Below, piece by piece: positions 43,966 to 57,109 of a DNA stretch of 64,000 nt (the first letter of the stretch is position 1; each line of letters opens with the position of its first letter). Below the pieces are notes generated by a model that had not been told where the DNA came from, ran no database searches, and worked only from the letters and a program-made list of their open reading frames with translations. Source of the DNA: Takakia lepidozioides (Eukaryota; Streptophyta; Takakiopsida; Takakiales; Takakiaceae); NCBI GenBank assembly GCA_030704615.1, contig CM060732.1, forward strand, positions 72,335,053 to 72,399,052, read 5' to 3'. Made by a program: the position numbers and the translations under genes.

Positions 43966-44546
43966 CATTGCCATCATACAGTTTTATATGTGTGCACATG
44001 GCTCACATATTGGAGACCGTCAACATTCAAATTTAAAATTTGAAACAGCATTGAATGTATCTCCAAAACGAATGGACGTCATTTAGCGGATGATTGTTGT
44101 CATCCAGGTTATGGACCACCTGTCCCCAGGTCTTCGTCCTCTCATTCTGTGTCTCCGAAATTGTGTTCTCGTTTTGAAGAAGGCTTGCTGTTGCCTTGTG
44201 CTTTCTCTGTGTGCTTCGACTTGCTTCCCGAAAGACATGTCTGCAAATGAGAGAACTGAAGAGTTTGTCCCTCCTGCTGTGCCCCATCTGATCCATATGC
44301 TTCGAAACCAGCTTCAATCTCCGACCGCAAGTGGCAGGTGCTTTCAATCACAGTGACGCAAGCATCATTACACCTGCATAAAGGCAGGTTCACACTTTGT
44401 TCATCTTCTAATGTGAGTTCCTCAAGATCTCAACATGTCAAGGTCAAAATCTTGATATTGCAGGTATGCTCCACATGTTTCAGACTAGACACTTATGTTT
44501 CAGTTGTAAAAAGAGGAACTGGTAAGCCGAAAGACTGGAAGTCTGA

Positions 44547-46440
44547 ATGTTTTATGTATGCTTGATTCCTGGCCGTTCTGTTGATCACAGGATGCACCCA
44601 GCATTGGCAGCTTGGCCATCACTTACATTTTATGGTGGTCTCCTTTTGTCTCATCCTTTGCCCTCTGACAGACCTACACCAAAAGGGTTTGTACTTTTCA
44701 ACAACCCCCCCTTGAGTTCGAGAGTTTTAGTTACTGCTGGAGCATAGTGGTAATGCGCAATCAACAGCCATTACAATCTAGTTTGTAAAACTGATGGTAA
44801 TATTCTCCTTTAAGAAGAAAGAAATCAGACTCTGTAAGAAAGGAGATGAATCCATCTCAGGCTGCAATGAAAACTGGGTGTACTGCTCAGTACGTTGTGT
44901 GGTATGCATTGTCCCGTTGTTGGAGAAGCCACTTGTCTTCGTAAACTGTGCTGGTACTGGCAAGGAGGAGACTACTGCAGACGGCAACTCTTGGCTGAAT
45001 CTTAAGGATGCCTTACAGGTTTGATGTCTTTACTTGAAAAATGACCATACCTTAAGGCCTCTCTAATGTAGCACTACTATGGTATATCATGTGGCCTGTT
45101 TAGGTGATGTCTGCTCTTGAATCAGATTGTTTGATGCATGGAGTCCTATATTTCACTTCTCAAGTTAATATGAAACATTGTTGGAAATAGAGATGGAGCC
45201 TCAGGGGAAAGTATGTACTCATCTTCACTGTAGACTAGGTGTAGCCATTTTTTTTGAATTAGCTGGTGGTCACTTTGCAGTACATCAGCAGAAGTGATGG
45301 GGCTGGAGGCTGTAGGTGGTGAGGATTGCCCAACTGCTGCTTGCCGAGGATGATATTTCTGGTGTCATTGCTCCCTATGCTGCTCAGGTACACACCACCA
45401 TGAAATTTATTTCTAATTTCTACATGTTGCAAAGGTATGTCTTGTTATAGTGTGCATTTAGGTTGTGAACTGGATGGGCTTCACTGGAGTCTTTCCAGGG
45501 AAGGTGCTGGAGAAGGGAACCCTAAGAGAACATCTGTTGGCCTTGCATTTCAGGTCAGATTGCTGCGAGACCTTTTCCAAGCATCTGCAGGTCAGGATAA
45601 GGACAAGCTTGCAGCTTTGGAAGTGGCAACTGTAGACGGGTTTCAAGGGCGAGAAAAAGAGGTATACGTCACTGTTTTTTATCACAGTTGTCTCTCTCCA
45701 AGGCTACAGAAAACAATATCTCATGAATATACTTTTCCCATTCCACCCAAACTGGGCACGGGGTCTATGGCCACAAGACTACGGCAATCAACGTTTCATA
45801 AGTTCATCTCCCTCTCTCACTTTCAAGCTGGAAGAACTGACCCTGCTAGATGAAGCTGACTTGGAGGCTGCAGTATAGGAAACACGAAGAATGTCTGGTC
45901 AAAATGGAGTTAGGCATAAAACTTCCATGAACTTGTTTGCAGTTTGTGAAATGGGTGAGGACCTTAAAGATGACTTGAAGGGCCTACCTACCCTTGGCAC
46001 TAGACTGAAATTTAAACTCAGAGCGGGAGTCTATTACAAAAGTAGGGTCTGTTCCCTCTTATTTCGCCCAAACTGGGCATGGGGTACAGCAAGGCTATAG
46101 CAAATGTTCTATGAGTGCATTCTTCGAGGTTACATGACCTCTTCACTACCGGGGCTGTCATTTGAGAAAAGTGGTTTAACTCATGTTGCTATCTAAGGTG
46201 GATGATTGTCTGTTGGGTTGCATGCAGGTAATCATATTCAGTACAGTTCGTTCCAATACATATGGGCGGCTGGGATTCATGGTAGATCCCCGACGCATGA
46301 ATGTAGCTCTCACAAGGGGAAAGCGGGGTTTGGTGGTTGTGGGCAGTGCCACAACACTGCAATCAGACAATCATTGGACCTTGTGGCTGCAACGCATTAG
46401 GAATGAGCAACTTTGGTATGATGAAGATGTTTTGCATTAG
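44547..46440 (+). CDS. Sen1/SETX-like superfamily 1 helicase, C-terminal exons only
   Basis: The last exons encode the second RecA-like domain of a UPF1/Sen1-type RNA/DNA helicase. An exon around 44574-44686 has DHRMHPALAAWPSLTFYGG (family consensus QYRMHP). An exon ending at 45018 has KPLVFVNCAGTG. Then 45316-45387 (VVRIAQLLLAEDDISG, GVIAPYAAQ), 45554-45661 (VRLLRDLFQASAG, LEVATVDGFQGREKE) and 46228-46440 (VIIFSTVRSN, LGFMVDPRRMNVALTRGKR, ending WLQRIRNEQLWYDEDVLH). The last three introns are phase 0 with GT-AG borders. GFQGRE and NVALTR are motifs V and VI. The splice joins of the first two exons are not resolved, and the ATP-binding N-terminal domain was not found upstream, so this is either a gene with distant 5' exons or a truncated copy. 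The fourth intron contains a duplicated cccaaactgggca(c/t)gggg phrase. Confidence 0.8.
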
Positions 46441-46684
46441 CTTAGGTAGCCACTGTCCGCGTGCCTGCCTGGTGTGCAATTTACACCATTGCACCCTTAT
46501 CATGCCATTACCTTTGCATATGACAAAGATTAAGACATACACATGGTATGATTAGAACACAATGCAAACATCCCTCTATTAGACAGCAAACTCTGTGAGC
46601 TAATTTCTTCCTGCAGACTCAGGCACAGGACACTTGAGTAAAGAGTTTGGTGTATCATAATGCAGTAGTAAGATGGAAGTCTTC

Positions 46685-46870
46685 CACAATCAACAGTAAA
46701 CATTGTACAGTGTATACAATGTACAGTATCATTGTGTACAGTGACATCATTCTACTGTATCACATGTACAATTGTTGTATCACATATAATGATCATTGTA
46801 TTGTTGTATCATTGTCCTGTATCAGTGTGTATTATGGTATAGTGTGTACAGTGTGTACAATGATACAGTT
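46685..46870. repeat. Low-complexity TGTACA/TGTATCA repeat
   Basis: Irregular repetition of gtacaatgt, tgtatcat and tgtgtaca words over about 185 bp. Confidence 0.8.
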
Positions 46871-48752
46871 TGATAAATCCTTATGAAACCCTGGTGAAAT
46901 GCTTTGATGTTGAGATATGTTTAATCCACTTAAGAGGATCATGCGGACTGAATACACAAAGTAGTTAACCAGATCCATCACCCGTGGACAGAAGAGTTAA
47001 GAACTTCGAAGCCTGTCAAGGTAGCATTACCAACCTGTAGTGGATTGAACGGTGAGTGTGCTGTGTCACAGCCTGATCTGTAAAGTCACAAGCCATCACG
47101 AACGCAAAAAGTAGAGCCAGGCTTAAAGTAACATCCACCAAACAGTAAACCTTTGAACCATATATGATAAAACGAGGTTCAATAGATTTTGCTCATTCAT
47201 AACCACATAAAAGCAACAATTGAAAGCAGTTAGTGTTGGAAGACAAATCAAACCAGTGTTGCAAAACAAAATATATCCTTGAGAGTGATACTTGTATTCC
47301 AGGTATGAGAAACCCAATGAGCTTGTAGAATAGAAAGTATGTCACACAACTCATTGTCACATCATATGCCATCAGGCTGAAGGGAAATCCTTATAGCCAA
47401 ATGAAAAATGAATAGACCAGACATACTACCATATTATAAAGGTCAATCTTATTGGATTGTCACCTTTCAAAACTATGAATGCTAAGTAAATAGAAGTTGC
47501 TGTCACTTGAAGGTACATGACAAATCCTTAGAAAGAAAATAGCAGCACGGAAGGCACTGCAGAGGCAGGAGCAGTTCCAATGCGTTATTGTACCATATAT
47601 AAAGAGACAATTCCCTACAAAAACCACTGAAGTAGCCGGGGAGGCAAGCACATATGCCTGTAGCGGACTTGTGAGGGTTGCATCATCTGAACAGCATTGG
47701 AGGTGACACCTGCCATCATTGTCCCTGCACATAGGAATCGAAACAATGTGAGTGACTGTGAATAGGAATCCGAGACATTGTATCACATTAATGTCACACC
47801 GTCACTGACAGATACCTTGAGGAGTAAGATCTACCTTGTCCAAGTAATGGTTGTGGTAGCTTCACAGATGTTCTCCAAAATGCCTTCCACCCAACAACAA
47901 TCCCTAAGCAGTGGCTTAAGCCATTGCGTTCAGCAATGTACTGAAGAGAAGTCCAAACCCAACGAGATCTGACTTTTATCAACAGGTGGAAAGCATGAGC
48001 CACATGTGTCAGAATAGGCAAGGTCTCTTTCAACTGGTGAGAGATCACGAGAGCTGACATTAATTCATATTTGTGGCTCTCCTTAATTGAGGACACACCA
48101 CAATTGCCAAGAAAGAACCTATTTGAAACTCAGAGCCTTCAGAGTAGTATAAATACAATGAATTACACCTAAGTTGACTCAAAGGTGGCTTTTCAAATCA
48201 CATGATAAGCTGTCATATCTCACCAATGTGGATCTGCCTCTGCAGGAATTCCTATGAGAAGAGCTGCAATTACGCCTACGCATGTTCCAATCTGGCAAAA
48301 GCTCCCATGTGCTCCTCTAACCTAGGTAGGTGCAACCTGAAGACAATACACACACAACTGGACGATGAATACTGCTAAAGTCCACATGACCACCATGATA
48401 AACTGTTATGAAGTTACTACAGAACCTGTGGAGATCATTAAGTGCTGTCATTCTAAGCATACAACAACATCAGATCAACTACAAAAAGCACAAGCAAATG
48501 CCAAAGTGAGCTTTCTTGATAATCGTACAAGCAAGCCCTACAAACCGAGTGCTTGAACTGACAAAGAACTGGTCAGTCCAGATTCATGACATCATCTAAC
48601 AGATCTAAACTGGACAGGAAATCACACACTGACAAGTTATGCTTGCCAGCTGGCTGGGTCAGATGTCTATCTTCTTTCCACATGTAACATAACACAAATA
48701 TGTTAGGCACCTCTAGTTCATGGATTACAGGCTCCATAATTTCATTCCCACT
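46871..48752. other. No recognisable gene
   Basis: Short frames only; nothing assigned. It may include the 3' flank of a minus-strand gene ending at 48753. Confidence 0.35.
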
Positions 48753-49107
48753 TTACAAGTAAATCTTGCCTCCAGATAGAAGTAGCAGAGAGCCTCCACA
48801 TCCTGCCACCTCAATGTCCTGAGCAGATTTAATCATGCATTCTTGGAGCTCTGGCAGCAATCTCGTTTGAGCAGCAACTGTTCTCACTTGCCAACAGTTG
48901 AAGCCTTGCAAAGTATCAGAAAGCCCCACTTGGTCATCAGACGATGCCCAACATTCTGTTTTCTTCTCCGCTACACTTGTAAGCCTTAGGCCCAGAAGCA
49001 ATTGCTTTAAATTGAAAGTGTGGAAGTATTCCATCAGAGAAGCTTTGATTGGTAAGTCTGGAGTTACAACCCCATTGATCAGTCCCAGTGAAGGGCCTCT
49101 GCATGTC
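48753..49107 (-). CDS. Possible terminal exon of an unidentified gene
   Basis: After an acceptor-like gacatgcag the minus strand stays open for about 350 bp to TAA at 48753, with balanced composition (GPSLGLINGVVTPDLPIKAS; VRTVAAQTRLLPELQECM). A candidate preceding exon, 49264-49193 (EEHIARWSFIQYSVLRF), has acceptor- and donor-like borders but does not join cleanly in phase. No family is recognised. It could be a degenerate pseudogene. Confidence 0.3.
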
Positions 49108-49264
49108 TGCACACATAACCACAGGCTCACGATTAGAAACAAAAGAGATGTATCAACCACAGTGTACAGTGATTCATAGTCATGTCATACCAGAATTCGA
49201 GTGGAAACCTAAGAACACTGTATTGAATGAAGCTCCATCGAGCAATATGCTCCTCTGAAAACTT

Positions 49265-50129
49265 GAGGAAACTACTGACATGGAATCAGCGTTAGTGGCG
49301 GCAGACTTACATATAGACCATAATAGAAAATGTACTCGAGCTGAAACATTGACAATGCATCTTACCCGATGGCCCTAGGTTTTCGAAATCTTTATGCTTG
49401 CTTGTAAGGAAGTTATTTAAGATACTGGAAACAGGAATTCGAGCTCACAAGTTGAATTATATCAACCTCGGGAATCCCCACGAACCAGTCTGGAGCGGGA
49501 AAGTACATTCCAACCCTGAAGCTCTAAATACAACCAAGTCGGTTACAAAACATGACATTGTGAGGATATAGATTAACCTACTTACAATGTGAAGTGCTAT
49601 CCTCCCCGAGAACTACTTTACAAACTAAAGACCTTTGTCTTTGACATCCTCACATCATTCTGTTAGCCAAAAACTTATAAAAGTCTCTTTGTATCTATAT
49701 GCACCACCCTCTTCGTCAAAAGCACATAAGTATCAGTTCAGAGTAACTGTGACACACGGATGGAAAAGATGGAAGTTCCAGCTTAAATGACATGGTGATT
49801 GTCAAGATGATCTACTCAACTTTGCTAGAAATTCACACCTTCAGCTTACCACACATGATTGTTAAACCCCATAAATGCACTTACATGGATCCCGGCAACA
49901 CATGGCCAGCGAATGACCCCATTTCGAATGTTGGTTCTCGTTGTTCTATTTACTGAGCGTCGTTGGTCTTCCGTAATCTATCTCAGCAACCATTCCTTGC
50001 TTCCTCATCTAATCGAGCACCATTCCCACGATCTCCTTCCTCCCCTTGCCTGTGTGTAGTGTGTACGCACCTGTCAACGTGGGAAAGACCCAGGGACAAC
50101 TGAATGTCTATGCTATAATTGCGCTCTAG
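49265..50129. other. No recognisable gene
   Basis: No repeat or family resemblance was seen. Confidence 0.35.
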
Positions 50130-50410
50130 TACGATGGATGTATTTGTTGCATTCATGGGGCATGCATGATGAATGCGTGCAATACAATAATACTGAGTGA
50201 GAATGTGCGACAGTATTTTAGCGAGCAATGGAGCCGGCGCCGGGGCGGCGGGTGGAGCGGGAGGGGGGCGCCTGACGCGGCGATTATGGGCCGCGACGCT
50301 GCCGCGAGGGGGCCGAGGCGGAGGGCGGGGGTGGGGCCACGCAGGCAGGCCCGCTGAGGCAGCATTCAACTCCCGGGCCTCATATATCACTTGCCGGTTC
50401 TCTGGGTTTG
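50130..50410 (-). repeat. GC-rich repeat, inverted partner of 43690-43965
   Basis: Reverse complement of the 43690-43965 unit with a diverged GC-rich centre. The outer ends continue into agagaacc-ggcaagtga on this side and agattctctgggcaagtga on the other. Confidence 0.75.
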
Positions 50411-53400
50411 TGAAGATTGATATTTAAATCTCTGATAAAAATCCTTGGACAATTTTTCGGTGGTCGATCATATAAATTTTATAAATTTTGCAAAACGTTA
50501 TGAAGAGAAAGCAAATGTGGTTTGTATATTACAATGACATGTATGGCTCTGCGGGAATTTAGATTAAAAGACGCAACAATGAATTTTGCACCGTTGTGTG
50601 TTTGGATTTCATAATTTTGAAGCGAGGTGATTTTATCAATGGTTGTTCCGTGTCCGTCATTACACGATAGGTCTTGAGAAACAATTCTTAGATATAATGA
50701 CCAATTTTGATTATTTGGATGCTAACGGATTTCGTTTAAACATAATAATGTTCGTAGAACGAACATTTAACACTTGAACAAAATGTGTGCGATATAGGAG
50801 TAGTTGCAAAATTTGATGTGGATAGTTTCCATCTTGCAGTTGTTTGTAGTATGTTAATTTCTTCACATATAATATCATCCAGATGGAAATTTTTGTCTGA
50901 TAATGGAGCTACGAGATATAGATTTTGTCGTTCCCTTACGTGCAATAAAACTGTGTATGTCAATCCATGCCTGTTCACGTTTGTTGGGTCAAATGCGAGA
51001 CAATCCATGGTCAATCCATGCACTATGTGTATAGTATGTGCTGATGTGAGCTCAATTGGGAACTAAATACGAATTATTATGTGGTTAGGATTATCCGTGA
51101 ATTGATTTTTTTTAATTTTGGCTGCAATTGGAGTCCAAGATTTGTATACATCGTTGTTGTTTTGATGTACGTGTGAATAAGAAGCTCCTGTTTCATGTCC
51201 TATTCGTTCATTAGGAAAATATATCCAAATTAGCGAATGTGGTGATGAAGTTTGTCAACTCCATTTACTAAACCATCTTGGATGTCATAGTTGCCTCCAC
51301 ACAATTCTACAAGCATGTTGGGTTTCACGCGCACAATTCTACCCGCAGTTTTATTGACATCTTGATGTGTGAAAGACATAACGGATGAAGAACGTCTATT
51401 GCTTTGAATGAAAAAAATTGTCGAAATGTTTGATAAAAAGTGTTTTCATTGTGTGCTTGAATACATGCGTTTGTGAAAAACAAATGAGGTAATGTTGGAT
51501 CTGACGGCGGTGACCTATAACATGCACTATTCGTGTTTTTAATATCATCAATGAAATGTGACGTCGTTCGAAATCGATTTACGATTTCAATAAATGTTTA
51601 ATTATTTTGTCACATGACTTTTGTTAATGTGTAGCATCTTATTTTATCATGTCAAAAATAAACATTACATGTATTCGTTTGATTTTTTTTTTATCTTGAA
51701 TATCCAAGTATCTCTAACTGGTGGGACTTCATAAAAATCACTAGTGACAATGACATCTAAATTTTCAAAAAGTTTGTTGTGTATGCGTTTCATAGCACGC
51801 AATTTTTTGTCTATGATGAGAACATTCGACTACCTACAAAAGAGATTTCATCTATCACTACTAGTTCTAATTGGTCATATTGTTTAATTAGTGTGTCACG
51901 TCTGTCATTAGTAAGCGATGTCGAATTTTTATGATTTAAAGGTATACCTAAGTTTAAATGGATTGTATTTAGTTTAATATAAATAAATAAATAAATTAAT
52001 TACTTCTTTTTATTTTTATTTTTATTTTTTCTGTATATGCTTGGAGGGTCGAAGAAAAGCTTTTGAAGAGTGACATCAAAGTTTTTCAGTGTCAAGCTGG
52101 AGGATTTCTCCATCATGAGCTTCCCTCCCAATGATGGAAGGACAATCGATCTCGATGAAGTGGTATTGTTAGTCTATACTCGCAAAGGCCTAACATTGTT
52201 GGATCGATTGGATATGAAAGAAGCTTATATAGAGCTATTGACGGAGGAAGGAAGAAGGGGGGAGGGGGTGTTGGCTTCAGCATCAGGTGTCCATGATGAC
52301 AAGAGTGTAAGGTTGGAGGCAAGATTTGTGGAGCTCGAAGCGGAAGTTACGCGGCTTAAGGCGAAGAGTGCAGGGCTCAAGACGGAGGTTACATGACTCA
52401 AGACACAGGTTGCGGGGCTCAAAGCTAGCCATAGCGTAGCACATACTTCTTTCTCCTTGAATCTTGCGTCCAAGACCGTTTGTAATGAAAGACCACTCTT
52501 ACCTAAGAAGGGAAGGATGACCTTCACTTGACTTAATTTGAAGTACATCTCTGATAAATAAAATACTTATGACTCTAAATGAGCCTCAAGCCTATGTCGC
52601 GCATTGCCATCCCTCCCTAAAACAATAAGATCGTGGACAAATACTTGGAGAAGTTTTCAATATTCGTGCAATTAGTTATTGGGTTTTCGGTCTCAGTCCA
52701 CATGTCAATAGTTTCGTTTGTTGCAAATTCTTTTCTTCTAAGCTGTGCTAATCCAAATTATTTGCGTTGTTGTTAGGTAGTTTGTACACAAAATTTTCTC
52801 TCATGTACTCAACTTCGATTTGTTCATCATAAAAACGTTAACGACCGTCCATTAAATTGGATTTTGATTCTCGAAACAGACAAAATAATAACAATTGTTC
52901 TCGATAATAGTTTTCTAGATCTTGATGTATATTATAATTCCATACCGAATAATGTTGTCTCTTCGATTTTTTTTGTTGTGTTTTACTATTGTTTCAGCAA
53001 GACAAAGATGTTTGAGTGATTTTGGATGACCCACATATTTATCAATGTTTTATTCACATTTAACGTTGTGGAATCTGGAAGAAGATCTTGTAAATGACTG
53101 TGCGCCGGTTATATTTCTCACTAGGCTCTGGATGTCCTGATGCATTGTTCATGCAAATTATGTAATACAACCAAAGATTTCGCATCCAATCACTCAAACG
53201 GGGATTAGTAGGTCAGAGCTCAGCCAAAAATGAAGAGGGTCATAAAGTTCGAATTATGGAAATCAAATCTTACTCTGATTGAAGAAATACACGAGAGCTT
53301 TCACTCTCGTGAGTGCTGCAAGACGTTTGAATGGATGAAGGCGAATGACGGTCTCTGCCAACACCAAATCATCTTTTTCCATCATGCTAACATCAGCAAA

Positions 53401-54640
53401 TCCCACAATCTGCCAAAGAGTTATCTCACAGATGTGCAGAGCATGAATTTCAATGATGCAGATCAGATCCAAGCTATAAGAAACAAAACCTCATTCATGA
53501 GATTGCACAAGCAAGATCATACAAAACTTAAACCAAAACCCAGTTTCTTCAATATCCTACCACCTGTAGCTCCAACCTTGACAAGATACAAAGAATTGGT
53601 TCCCTTCTGCGCGGTTGGTGTTATTATTATTATTATTATTTTCTGTAGTGGTAGACATCGTGGTATGACTACCTTGTCATCACTACCAATGAAATACACC
53701 TCATGGGTAATGCCGCATGCATCTAACTCAAAACCTAGAACAGCTCGAAATTGCTCGACAATCCCAGCTAGGTATACATCGATCTCTAGGTTTGCACTGG
53801 TATGAATGGGCGTTCTTCGGGAGACCATGTGCTAATGAAAGAACATGTTCTTGTCATCTTGATGAATGATGTAACGGTATTGAAAAAGTGAATATACGGC
53901 TAATTGAGTAGACATTTGTTGAGCATTCAAGAGAGCATTGCCCATTTGTTTAGTACGTTTTGTGGCTTCAGTTTGTTCTTGTTTGCATATCGCGAGAACT
54001 TGTTGTAGTTCTTTTGTGATGGTTTATCGACTGTTGTGATATGATGTACAATATGTAGCGGTTGCATAGAGAGATATCTAAAATGAATTGTACATGAGTA
54101 GTTGTTTGCCACAAAGGACATGCAATTTTGCCAAACGCATTATTACGTATGTCTTTTGGTTTGCGTTCCAAAAATATAGTAAGCTTCGTAAGTCTGCTTC
54201 TTATACAGCTATGTGTTTATCTTTGTCCACTCGTAATAATGACAAATTATTTTCAAATGAAATATCTTTTTCAAGCCATTTTGTATAGTGCGTCAAAAAT
54301 ACATGATGCATTGTAGTTCGTCAGTAACGGAGTTAAAATTCTTATTTGTTTCATTGGAGTCAATTGTTTGTTGAGTATGTTACGGTAAGGTCATAGTACA
54401 TGATGTGGAACTCACTCTTGGTTGTTTATGGTGTAAATGCAGTGAAGCATTGGAGTGACTGCACATCTGTGATATGTGTGCACCTATCCTACAAATTCCA
54501 TTGAACTTTCTTATTTTGATTTGTGACAAAGGCTACACCGGGCTGTTAGCTAGTGGGACAAATCATGAAATGTACAACTTATGAGGGTGACACGCACGTT
54601 ATGCTGCCCCCCCTATTCTGGGTGGAGGATTTTGGGACAA
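50411..54640. other. AT-rich region with decayed open frames
   Basis: Strongly A/T-rich, with a (ATT)n microsatellite at 53619-53641. A frame at 52070-52550 encodes a heptad-like coiled coil (LEAEVTRLKAKSAGLK) interrupted by TGA at 52394. Other frames (50736-51023 minus, 53230-53805 plus) give no recognised family. The region looks like old transposon DNA. Confidence 0.4.
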
Positions 54641-55750
54641 CAATGTTGTTTTGTAAATGTTAAAACCAGATGTTTTGTATAATCTATCTATATGTAACTG
54701 TTGTTGTCTCAAATTGTGAGGTCCCTATCATTCAGCTTAATGCAAATGGTGCAATAAAGAGGTATATGTCATTAACCTTCCATTGATTTGTTTTTTTTTT
54801 TGCTTTTGTGGTGTACAGTTGCAGCGCATTTTTGTAGGCTAGTATATTTATTTTGTATTAATAAATCCATAACCCTAATCTATTTATATCTCACGGTCAT
54901 GTGGAGTAGTTTATGCATACAGTAGTTTGACTACGAAGACACATACCTAAATAGTTCGAGTAGGCTATATGGCTGCAGTAGCAATAAAAGACAAAACTTA
55001 CAAACACATGCATGACTACATTTAATAGGCAGTATGACTATATGAAGACGTATGAAGGACTCTAATCATCCAAAGATGCAATTCAAACTAACCATCAGTT
55101 CGATAACAATTGTTGATAATTGATGGGTTCCAAACCAATAAAATAAATAAATGTGAACCGATTATTTGATGCCACGTGTACAAATCAAATGCTTGTTCAT
55201 AGTCGCGGTTATGACTGGACAACCGTGTAGTACATAGTGACACGTCCATTCTCCTGGGCAGACACGTTCTACGTTATACTACTAGCATAGCCATGGAAAT
55301 GACTCTAAATATTATACAATTCAAAATTAAACAACTGCTATGATGCCACGTGTTCAGAACTCATTCCGTTTGTAGTTGGAATACTGAATGCAAGACCTCC
55401 GCCGTTGAGCCACATGGCGATTTCTTAATCGTCCATGTGCTCGCCAAAGATCTTTACAAATGACGCACATCTGTTGCGCTTTCTAGAGCACAAGAGATAG
55501 ACGCGTGTGCATATCGCAACCATCCACAGTCAGTCATATAATCTAGACAAATGTATGATTGTATCGCTAATAGTGATGGATATGACATGGTTCATATGAC
55601 TACCATTTTCCTGATTATAGATGACTATGCCATCTGGACTCATTTTACTACGTGGTCTTGCATGACTTTGTAGTCGCGCCGTCATATATACCTTTTACGA
55701 CTGCGAGAGAGTCATTCTTGCAGTCGTATATACCGCATTTTGTTGTCTGT
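54640..55750 (+). repeat. LTR-like repeat related to 24800-25655
   Basis: The order caataaag polyadenylation-like signal, aaccctaatct, then a catagtcg-ggtt / gatgccacgtgt block ending gtcgtatataccgca(t)tttgttgt parallels 24990-25650. Sequence divergence is high, and only the order and short words are shared. Confidence 0.4.
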
Positions 55751-55759
55751 GTTTATGAC

Positions 55760-57109
55760 ATGTATGTCTATGATGATGAAGCTGCAGTTCGCAAATGTCT
55801 TTTGGAAGTAGTTCGCTATTGCAAATAACGAATTTATCGATGTCTGATTCTATTTCAGAGTCTTGAACCAAAGAGTTGAGCCAATGATCATGGCCCAGCT
55901 TGGCCTGAATATCTTTTGCATGGCGGATACAAGACTCCAGAATCTAACAGAGCATATGGTCACAAGGTATAAGGCGCCAATGATCACCACAAAGCTGACT
56001 GGAATGCATAATTATAGGCGGTCCAAGGGCTGTGCAAGGTGGCTATCTATCTTGTCTGCATAGATTGGAGAAGACTCTAATAAGATGATCACTCTCATAT
56101 TTTCTTGCTAACAACAGTCGCGATTCAAAATTACAAGGGTCTCCGTTCGCACAGGCGATTATCCATAGTTGTCCCAATATTTTTCAGAATGTTGCCCCAT
56201 GTACTATGTATACTTAACAGTTTTAAGTGGACCATCTGCTCTGTCTCTGTTGATTGAGAGGCTGTGCTGTGTTGTTACAGATGTTGTTTCTGTCTCGATT
56301 TGTGGCCATGAACTCTATTTACAAATTGGGTGCTTCTTCCTATGCTCTCTGACCAAGTATCACTGTCCATCTCTTGGCATTTGTAATGTGGGCCCGCGAA
56401 GATTAGCAGCTCCCCTTCCCCAACAAATCTAAGAGAGATCAACATCCAGAGACCAAATAAAGAGGAAGAGGCTCCCACCTCCATATCAATCTTCTTACTG
56501 GAAGCAGAGGCACAAGCTTGCAAGTCAGTGCTGGAAGCCTCAATTATGGCAGACATGACCATCCTCCATGCCCCAGTTTACGGGGTATACCTAGTGAGGA
56601 CAATGGTTCTGGAGAGTAGGATACAGGAAGCCAACAATATTTTTGAAACCTGCAGAAGAGGAAAATCTCGTTTTTCCCCAAACATCACTCCGTGATCTAC
56701 GAAGAGGATTCATGCATGTCTAATCCTTTTTCTATGCACCAAACATCCTGGGATGAAGGAGGCAGCACCGCTCTTGACTCTTGACTCTTGACCATAATAG
56801 TGTTGAAGCTACTATACCAAGGATTCTGCCACCTCCAAAATGAAGGATGAGATCTAAGAAGGATCCAAGGCATGGATAATCTGAACCTTAGCGTTCTTCC
56901 TCTGGACATTGGTAACCATTACCATTATCCTTGCGCATGCAAATGAGCGGCTCAGTGCAGGACAGCAACTAGTCACACATGCCGAATGTTTGAAGATGGC
57001 AACGAGCATAAACAGCTGAAGTATTGCACAAAAACTGACTCATACACAAGGTGGCAGATACAAAACAGAAAGCAAAATCCTGTGTATTGTGGACTCATAT
57101 AAGCCAGTT
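55760..57109. other. No recognisable gene; probable 3' flank of ABCI11
   Basis: Only short frames without family resemblance. The right part likely contains the ABCI11 3' untranslated region. Confidence 0.35.

Noticed and set aside
52070-52550. Coiled-coil frame as a functional gene
   Set aside because: Interrupted by TGA at 52394, sits in AT-rich repeat DNA, and heptad-like repeats arise readily from internally repeated sequence.
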